Positions 1 through 3,968 of a stretch of DNA of 6,216 nt are shown here, piece by piece. Made by a program: the position numbers and the translations under genes. How positions within the stretch are numbered: position 1 is the first letter of the stretch; each line of letters opens with the position of its first letter. This DNA comes from Gemmatimonadota bacterium (lineage in GTDB: Bacteria; Gemmatimonadota; Gemmatimonadetes; Gemmatimonadales; GWC2-71-9): positions 1 through 6,216 of the forward strand of contig JAOUDR010000183.1 of assembly GCA_029859185.1 (NCBI GenBank), given 5' to 3'. Below the pieces are notes generated by a model. It saw only the letters and a program-made list of their open reading frames with translations, was not told the origin of the DNA and made no database searches.

Positions 1-1
1 C

Positions 2-616
2 TACGTCCACTTGCGCGCCATGGGCGGGAACGACGTCACCACCTGGTACCGGGACTTCTATCCGGTGTTCGACCGGCAGGGACTGATCATCGACGTCCGC
101 CAGAACAACGGCGGCAACATCGACGCGTTCATGCTCGAGAAGCTGCTGCGCAAGGCATGGATGTACTGGAAGGGTCGCACCGGCCAGGAAACCTGGAACA
201 TGCACTACGCGTTCCGCGGGCATATGGTCGTGCTGGTGGACCAGCGCACCGCCTCGGACGGTGAGGCGTTCGCGGAGGGGTTCCGCCGCCTGGGTCTGGG
301 CGTCGTCATCGGGATGCGGACGTGGGGTGGCGAGATCTGGCTCGGCTCCCAGAACCGGCTCACGGATGGTGGGCTCGCCCGCGCACCGATGACCGGAGTG
401 TACGGACCGGACGGCACGTGGCTGATCGAGCAGATTGGCGTGGTCCCAGATATCGAGGTGGATAACCTCCCACACGCGACGTTCAACGGGAGCGACGCGC
501 AGTTGGATCGGGCCATCGCGTACCTGTTACAGAGGATCGCCGAGGACCCACGGATCGTTCCGCCACCACCGCCGTATCCCAACCGGCGGTTCGACTACCC
601 ACAGGAGCGACGCTAG
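2..616 (+). CDS. Tricorn-type S41 serine peptidase, C-terminal catalytic part (5' partial)
   Basis: This is the last 204 codons of a larger gene cut by the left edge; the frame is open from base 2 (YVHLRAMG...) to a TAG at 614-616. It matches the C-terminal catalytic core of S41 (tricorn / C-terminal processing) peptidases. It has the LIIDVRQNNGGN strand-loop, and the TASDGE motif whose Ser codon (254-256) is the expected nucleophile. RTWGGE follows, then IEQIGVVPDIEV, whose Glu (codon 428-430) aligns with the catalytic-site Glu of tricorn (family knowledge). The charge-relay Ser/His of tricorn-type enzymes would lie further upstream and cannot be seen. In this family the full protein usually also carries beta-propeller and PDZ regions and degrades peptides, often in the periplasm. 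The C terminus ends in a five-proline run (VPPPPPYPNRR). The in-frame TTG at 11 and ATG at 20 are internal codons, not starts. It lies codirectionally upstream of a secreted amidohydrolase, which suggests peptide scavenging. The family call is secure; the upstream architecture is unknown. Confidence 0.9.
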   Translation, partial: YVHLRAMGGNDVTTWYRDFYPVFDRQGLIIDVRQNNGGNIDAFMLEKLLRKAWMYWKGRTGQETWNMHYAFRGHMVVLVDQRTASDGEAFAEGFRRLGLGVVIGMRTWGGEIWLGSQNRLTDGGLARAPMTGVYGPDGTWLIEQIGVVPDIEVDNLPHATFNGSDAQLDRAIAYLLQRIAEDPRIVPPPPPYPNRRFDYPQERR

Positions 617-633
617 GCCTGCCTACGGGTCGG

Positions 634-691
634 CGTGAGAACGTGTAGCGCGAAACGGACACCCAGTTCGTTTCACGCTTCACGTTTCACG
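634..691. repeat. Long imperfect hairpin with 7-bp tandem repeats in one arm
   Basis: The left arm 634-660 pairs with the right arm 666-691 around a 5-nt loop (ACCCA, 661-665). Reading it by hand gives 24 pairs, including one G-T, with one bulged G (639) and two mismatches (651/675 and 646/680). The right arm contains three exact-length 7-bp units, TTTCACG CTTCACG TTTCACG (671-691). The left arm carries their degenerate complement. The element sits 17 bp after the S41 stop and ends 3 bp before the AGGGAG ribosome binding site (695-700) of the next gene. No T-run follows on either strand, so it is not a canonical intrinsic terminator. It could be a dispersed intergenic palindromic repeat, an RNA-processing or stability hairpin between two cotranscribed genes, or a 5'-UTR structure. 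The pairing is directly visible; the role is unknown. Confidence 0.75.
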
Positions 692-710
692 AAAAGGGAG
701 TGCTGTCTCC

Positions 711-2381
711 ATGCGATTTCCGATTCCTCTCCTGATCCTCGCCGTCGCGCCGTCACTTCACGCCCAATCCCCGCCGTTCGACATCGTGATCGAGCACGGG
801 CGCATCATCGACGGCACCGGCTCCCCCTGGTATTCCGGAGACGTGGGGGTTCGGGACGGGAGAATCGCCGCCCTCGGGAAGTTGACGGACGCGCCAGCCA
901 CGATGCGGATCGACGCGCGGGGCATGGTGGTGGCCCCCGGGTTCATCGACATGCTCGGCCAGTCAGAGCTCACGATCCTCGTGAACCCGCACCTGCCATC
1001 CAAGATCTTTCAGGGGATCACCACGGAAGTCACCGGCGAGGGCGGCTCGGCCGCTCCGCTCAACGACGTGATCGTGGCCGCTGATCACGCCGGGTATGAG
1101 CACTACGGCATCACCCCCGACTGGCGGACGCTGGAGCAGTATTTCGCGCTCCTGCAGCGCCAGGGTCTCGGTATCAATGTCGCCACCTACGTCGGCGCCA
1201 CACAGGTGAGGCGCATGGTGCTCGGTGACGCCGACCGGACGCCGAGTCCGGTCGAGCTCGACCAGATGAGGGCGCTCGTTCGCGAGGCCATGCTGCAGGG
1301 CGCCGTCGGCCTCTCGACCTCACTGCAGTATGCGCCCGCCCCGTATGCAACGACCGACGAGCTGATTGCACTGGCGTCGGTCGCTGCCGAGTACGGCGGG
1401 ATCTACGCCACACATCTCCGCTCCGAAGGCAACGCGGTCCTCGAGGCGCTCGATGAGGCCATTCGGATCGGGCGCGAGGCGCGGATTCCGGTGGAGGTCT
1501 GGCACCTCAAGGCGGCGGGCAAGTCCAACTGGGGACGGATGTCTCAGATCGTGGCCAAGATCGAGGAGGCCCGCGCGAGTGGAGTGGACATTGCAGCCGA
1601 TACGTATGCCTACCCGGCGTGGTTCAACTCCATGTCGGCGTTCGTACCCCCATGGGCGCACGACGGCGGCACCACGAAGCTCCTCGAACGGCTGCGTGAT
1701 CCGGCCACCCGTGCCCGCATCCGACGAGACATGGAGACACCCAGCCACGCCTGGGACAACGAATGGCAGGAGATCCCAGGGCCCGAGGCCGTGCTTCTCA
1801 GCGTCGTGCAGGACCCCGACCTCCAGCCGCTCCAGGGCAAGCGCCTCAGCGAGATCGCCGAGCAACGGGGCACGGAGCCAATCGAGACACTCCTCGACCT
1901 GCTCGTCGAGGACCGGGCGTATTCCTACGTCGCCGTATTCGGCATGGACGAGCCGGATGTCGCGCTGGCGCTCATGCAACCCTGGGTGTCGGTAAACAAT
2001 GACTCGCAGGGCACGGCACCGGATGGCGTGCTGGGCCGGGAGCACCCCCACCCGCGGGCGTACGGCACGTTCCCCCGCATCCTCCGGAAGTACGTGCGCG
2101 AAGAGCACCGGCTCACACTCGAGGAGGCCATTCGGAAGTTCACCGCCCTGCCGGCTCAGCGCATGCGCTTCGCGGACCGCGGAGTGCTGAAGCAGGGCAT
2201 GTGGGCGGACGTGGTCGTCTTTGATCCCGAGACAGTGCGAGATCTCGCGACGTTCGAGAATCCCAATCAGCTGTCCGTGGGGATGGAGTACGTGCTCGTG
2301 AACGGTGTGTCGGTGATCGCCAACGGCAAGGCAACGGATGCGCTGCCGGGGAAGGTGCTGCGGGGGCGGGGGCGACCGTAG
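711..2381 (+). CDS. Secreted D-aminoacylase-like amidohydrolase, divergent metal site
   Basis: The 556-aa protein belongs to the N-acyl-D-amino-acid deacylase branch of the amidohydrolase superfamily, whose typical members hydrolyse N-acyl-D-amino acids. An N-terminal signal peptide is likely (residues 1-19, hydrophobic core PLLILAVAP, cleavage after HAQ). Then come the small beta domain (DIVIEHGRIIDGTGSPWYSGDVGVRDGRI), the barrel, and the family hallmark HPHPRAYGTFPRIL (445-457). A C-terminal ALPAQRM...GVLKQGMWADVVVFDP block (479-506) closes the beta domain. Retained candidate metal or active-site residues are His235 (YATHLRSE), His265 and Lys267 (VWHLK) and Asp431 (VNNDSQG). The usual GFIDxHxH is instead GFIDMLGQS (77-85), and the usual zinc-binding Cys in the GNCG loop is replaced in TGEGGSAAP (108-116). 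Activity may therefore differ from classical D-aminoacylases. The ATG at 711 is chosen because AGGGAG lies 10 bp upstream and the signal peptide starts there. It follows the S41 peptidase by 94 bp. Family call strong, substrate unknown. Confidence 0.88.
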   Translation: MRFPIPLLILAVAPSLHAQSPPFDIVIEHGRIIDGTGSPWYSGDVGVRDGRIAALGKLTDAPATMRIDARGMVVAPGFIDMLGQSELTILVNPHLPSKIFQGITTEVTGEGGSAAPLNDVIVAADHAGYEHYGITPDWRTLEQYFALLQRQGLGINVATYVGATQVRRMVLGDADRTPSPVELDQMRALVREAMLQGAVGLSTSLQYAPAPYATTDELIALASVAAEYGGIYATHLRSEGNAVLEALDEAIRIGREARIPVEVWHLKAAGKSNWGRMSQIVAKIEEARASGVDIAADTYAYPAWFNSMSAFVPPWAHDGGTTKLLERLRDPATRARIRRDMETPSHAWDNEWQEIPGPEAVLLSVVQDPDLQPLQGKRLSEIAEQRGTEPIETLLDLLVEDRAYSYVAVFGMDEPDVALALMQPWVSVNNDSQGTAPDGVLGREHPHPRAYGTFPRILRKYVREEHRLTLEEAIRKFTALPAQRMRFADRGVLKQGMWADVVVFDPETVRDLATFENPNQLSVGMEYVLVNGVSVIANGKATDALPGKVLRGRGRP

Positions 2382-2387
2382 GGGACG

Positions 2388-2455
2388 GGAGAAGACGGTA
2401 GGGATGCCCGTGGCGAGGGGGTCCTGCTAGTCTTCTAGTCTTCTCCTAGTCTTCT
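2388..2455. repeat. Three CTAGTCTTCT direct repeats with an upstream complementary arm
   Basis: The 10-mer CTAGTCTTCT occurs at 2427-2436, 2435-2444 (overlapping the first by two bases) and 2446-2455. Upstream, GGAGAAGAC (2388-2396), starting 7 bp after the amidohydrolase stop codon, is the exact reverse complement of GTCTTCTCC (2438-2446). It also pairs over 8 bases with 2449-2456. A transcript could therefore form alternative 8-9 bp stems with loops of about 40-50 nt, but no T-run follows. It may be slipped-strand repeat expansion or a weak 3'-end structure. Repeat copies are read directly; function is not supported. Confidence 0.55.
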
Positions 2456-2458
2456 CTC

Positions 2459-2475
2459 CGAGGCTCACGGCCTCG
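2459..2475. other. Small perfect stem-loop in the 2382-2556 intergenic region
   Basis: CGAGGC (2459-2464) pairs perfectly with GCCTCG (2470-2475) around a TCACG loop. A second small stem, GTAGG/CCTAC (2484-2488 with 2494-2498), follows. Neither has a T-tract, so they are at best weak or Rho-assisted 3'-end structures for the amidohydrolase transcript. In GC-rich DNA such short stems arise by chance. Confidence 0.3.
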
Positions 2476-2506
2476 ATGGCCCCGTAGGGGTCGCCTACCC
2501 GACCGC

Positions 2507-2518
2507 CGCGCCGGCGCG
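2507..2518. other. 12-bp perfect GC palindrome upstream of the FKBP gene
   Basis: CGCGCCGGCGCG is self-complementary over 12 bp and is followed by further CG alternation, 38 bp before the FKBP start codon. It could be a regulatory site, but base composition alone makes such sequences common here. The rest of the 2382-2556 gap shows no convincing sigma-70 promoter. Confidence 0.25.
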
Positions 2519-2556
2519 CGCGACGCCTCTCTCACGTTGACGGAATTGGAGTTCCC

Positions 2557-2985
2557 ATGGCAGCCTCAGCGGGCGACAAGGTCCGCGTCCACTACACGGG
2601 TCGACTGGACGACGACACCGTCTTCGATTCTTCCGAGGGTCGTGATCCGATCGAATTCGTCCTGGGGACGGAGGCGGTCATCCGGGGATTCGAGGCCGCG
2701 GTGCTCGGTCTCGAAGTTGGGGACCGTCGAACGGTGGTCCTCGGCCCGGAGGACGCGTACGGGCCGTATCACCACGAGCGCGTGGTAGTCGTCGGCCGCG
2801 AGCGGTTTCCGGTTGAGCTCACGATCGAGCCCGGTATGGTGCTGCGCGCCCAGGGCGAGAATGGCGATCTCATGGTCACCGTCACGGACATCACGGATGA
2901 CCGAGTGACGATCGACGGGAACCACCCCCTCGCGGGAAAGCAGCTCACGTTCGACATCGAGCTCACCGGACTCGAGCCCGGCTGA
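2557..2985 (+). CDS. SlyD-type FKBP peptidyl-prolyl cis-trans isomerase
   Basis: The 142-aa protein catalyses proline cis-trans isomerisation and, as in SlyD, probably acts as a folding chaperone. The FKBP fold is split in the SlyD manner. The N-terminal half (about 1-69) has VRVHYTG (9-15), FDSS (23-26), VIRGFEAAVLGLEVGD (41-56) and PEDAYG (64-69). An inserted flap (IF) domain follows at about 70-115. The C-terminal half is GNHPLAGKQLTFDIEL (121-136), a SlyD hallmark. No signal peptide or membrane segment is seen, so it is likely cytoplasmic. The His/Cys-rich metal-binding tail of E. coli SlyD is absent; the protein stops at ELTGLEPG, as in short SlyD homologues. The ATG at 2557 is supported by TTGGAG (2546-2551) five bases upstream. 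Its stop lies 11 bp from the stop of the convergent bactofilin gene. Family call secure. Confidence 0.93.
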   Translation: MAASAGDKVRVHYTGRLDDDTVFDSSEGRDPIEFVLGTEAVIRGFEAAVLGLEVGDRRTVVLGPEDAYGPYHHERVVVVGRERFPVELTIEPGMVLRAQGENGDLMVTVTDITDDRVTIDGNHPLAGKQLTFDIELTGLEPG

Positions 2986-2996
2986 AGGCAACCGCG

Positions 2997-3419
2997 CTAG
3001 GCTGTCTTGCGGAGCGGCTCGCTCGGGTACGACACCTCCACCACCGGCTGGTCGGCACACAAGCGGCCGTTCACCATGCCGCCTTCCTGCACGACCACGC
3101 GGGGCGTGGTAAGGTCACCCTCGACGACGGCCCCATCGCGCAACTCGATCCGCTTCGCCGCCGTGATGTTGCCCTCGACACGACCGACGACGACGACCTC
3201 ATCTGCCGCGATGTCGCCCACGACGACGCCGCCCGGGGCAACGAGTACCTGGGTCTTGCTCCGGAGATTCCCTTCCAGGCGGCCTTCGATCGTGATCACC
3301 CCCTCGCTCTCGACTTCGCCTACGACGCGAAGACCCTCGGCGAGCAGGGACAGGTGCGCCTGCTGTGCGGCGTTGGCGGTCTGGCGATCGGATGGACGCC
3401 CCGATTTGAACACTGGCAT
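2997..3419 (-). CDS. Bactofilin family polymer-forming cytoskeletal protein
   Basis: The 140-aa protein has a typical bactofilin length and layout. A short N-terminal tail (MPVFKSGRPSDRQTANAAQQ) precedes a right-handed beta-helix core (about 24-123) built from repeated strand-turn units such as VITIEGRLEGNL, VVVGDI, VVVGRVEGNI, AVVEGDL and MVNGRL. An unstructured C-terminal tail follows. Bactofilins self-assemble into nucleotide-independent filaments under the membrane and organise cell shape, peptidoglycan enzymes or polar structures. The MPVFKSG start could serve as the short hydrophobic/basic membrane-targeting tail known in the family. The start at 3419 is chosen because GGGAGG lies six bases upstream; the frame is open to an ATG at 3512, but that extension (MPVVRAPDHES...) is not bactofilin-like. 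No M23 peptidase or other common partner is visible next to it. It converges on the FKBP gene. Confidence 0.9.
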   Translation of the reverse strand: MPVFKSGRPSDRQTANAAQQAHLSLLAEGLRVVGEVESEGVITIEGRLEGNLRSKTQVLVAPGGVVVGDIAADEVVVVGRVEGNITAAKRIELRDGAVVEGDLTTPRVVVQEGGMVNGRLCADQPVVEVSYPSEPLRKTA

Positions 3420-3425
3420 GCGGTA

Positions 3426-3431
3426 CCTCCC
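3426..3431 (-). promoter_or_regulatory. Ribosome binding site that fixes the bactofilin start
   Basis: GGGAGG on the minus strand, with a 6-nt spacer (TACCGC) to the ATG at 3419, is a near-ideal Shine-Dalgarno sequence. It supports MPVFKSGR as the N terminus over the in-frame ATGs at 3443 and 3512. In the same 117-bp gap (3420-3536) I see only a 9-bp tandem duplication (ACGACGGGC at 3502-3510 and 3511-3519) and no clear promoter. Confidence 0.7.
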
Positions 3432-3536
3432 GATGATCGGCATGACGCGGGCATGCGAAGATAGGAGATTCGGCTGGGGGGATTCGTGATCCGGCGCACG
3501 AACGACGGGCACGACGGGCGCAGGCAGTCGCCTAGA

Positions 3537-3878
3537 TCAGGTCGCTCCGAGCCAGGCGGCTGATGCCGTGACGGTGACCAGGACGATCGCCGTGATCGTG
3601 AGGGCGATCAGGCGGCGGTTCAGGGGTTCGCCGGCCCGGAGGGCGCGGACGACCGCCACGCCACCAAGGGCCGCCGCTGCGACGGGGGAAAGGAGCATCG
3701 TTCCCGCCTCGACGGCGGGGGGCACCCCGGCAAGTATCGCATCGACGGTGCGCCACAGGCCGCTCGCGTCCAGCCCGATCAGCGCCCATGCCACGAGCGG
3801 CGGCACGCACAGCAGCGCCGCTGGGATCCACGCGCGATCCGGCTTCGGGTTACGTGGCTCAGGCATCAGGATTTCCAT
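3537..3878 (-). CDS. Small three-helix membrane protein, unknown function
   Basis: I do not recognise this 113-aa protein. A short polar, proline-rich N terminus (MEILMPEPRNPKPDR) is followed by three likely transmembrane helices at about 17-36 (WIPAALLCVPPLVAWALIGL), 58-79 (AGTMLLSPVAAAALGGVAVV) and 89-110 (RLIALTITAIVLVTVTASAAWL). The link between helices 2 and 3 is basic (RALRAGEPLNRR), which suggests a cytoplasmic loop. No catalytic motif is visible. The frame is more credible than the overlapping frames on either strand because of its hydrophobic periodicity and because a TATAAT promoter and a palindrome lie directly upstream. The ATG at 3878 has no clear Shine-Dalgarno sequence; an ATG at 3866 (MPEPRN) is an alternative with a weak GGAAA upstream. 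It lies downstream of the DUF5916 gene on the same strand, 90 bp away. Protein-coding status likely, function unknown. Confidence 0.65.
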   Translation of the reverse strand: MEILMPEPRNPKPDRAWIPAALLCVPPLVAWALIGLDASGLWRTVDAILAGVPPAVEAGTMLLSPVAAAALGGVAVVRALRAGEPLNRRLIALTITAIVLVTVTASAAWLGAT

Positions 3879-3894
3879 GGATGAATGATAAAGA

Positions 3895-3911
3895 ACTTTA
3901 CATTATAAAGT
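3895..3911. promoter_or_regulatory. Operator-like palindrome over the -10 box
   Basis: ACTTTA (3895-3900) and TAAAGT (3906-3911) are perfect inverted arms around a 5-bp centre (CATTA). The palindrome covers the TATAAT box and the probable transcription start of the small membrane gene, a classic position for a dimeric repressor. No regulator gene is visible in the window. The symmetry is directly seen; the operator role is inference. Confidence 0.45.
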
Positions 3912-3929
3912 CAAGGCTGCTCTTGGCAG
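3902..3929 (-). promoter_or_regulatory. Candidate sigma-70 promoter for the small membrane gene
   Basis: On the minus strand a perfect TATAAT (3902-3907) is preceded, 16 bp away, by CTGCCA (3924-3929), which matches TTGACA at 4 of 6 positions. Transcription would begin near 3895, leaving a leader of about 17 nt before the ATG at 3878. The stretch 3880-3915 is 27 of 36 A/T, in strong contrast to the GC-rich surroundings. A TTGACT immediately next to the -10 box is too close to act as a -35 box. Confidence 0.5.
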
Positions 3930-3968
3930 GTAAGTGTGCATGGCCGATCGCCCGGGTTCAGCCGGACC

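Noticed and set aside
634..691. Hairpin as a Rho-independent terminator of the S41 gene
   Set aside because: The stem is followed by GAAAAGGG on the plus strand and by no T-run on the minus strand either.
1320..2108. 262-codon open frame on the minus strand inside the amidohydrolase gene
   Set aside because: It is antisense to a clearly recognisable protein, shows no family motif, and is the sort of long shadow frame expected in GC-rich coding DNA.
2537..2542. TTGACG as a -35 box for the FKBP gene
   Set aside because: It lies only 14 bp before the start codon, leaving no space for a -10 box and leader.
2966..2981. Near-palindrome CCGGACTCGAGCCCGG at the end of the FKBP gene as a terminator
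   Set aside because: It has no loop and no T-run and lies in conserved-family coding sequence; chance in GC-rich DNA is enough.
2566..3060. 164-codon minus-strand frame spanning the FKBP gene and the bactofilin end
   Set aside because: It overlaps two well-supported genes and has no family resemblance.
3007..3489. 160-codon plus-strand frame opposite the bactofilin gene
   Set aside because: Low-complexity Thr/Pro/Ser/Arg-rich product typical of an antisense shadow; the bactofilin repeats on the other strand are unambiguous.
3420..3512. N-terminal extension of the bactofilin to the ATG at 3512
   Set aside because: The added residues are not bactofilin-like, and a strong GGGAGG sits at the right distance from the ATG at 3419.
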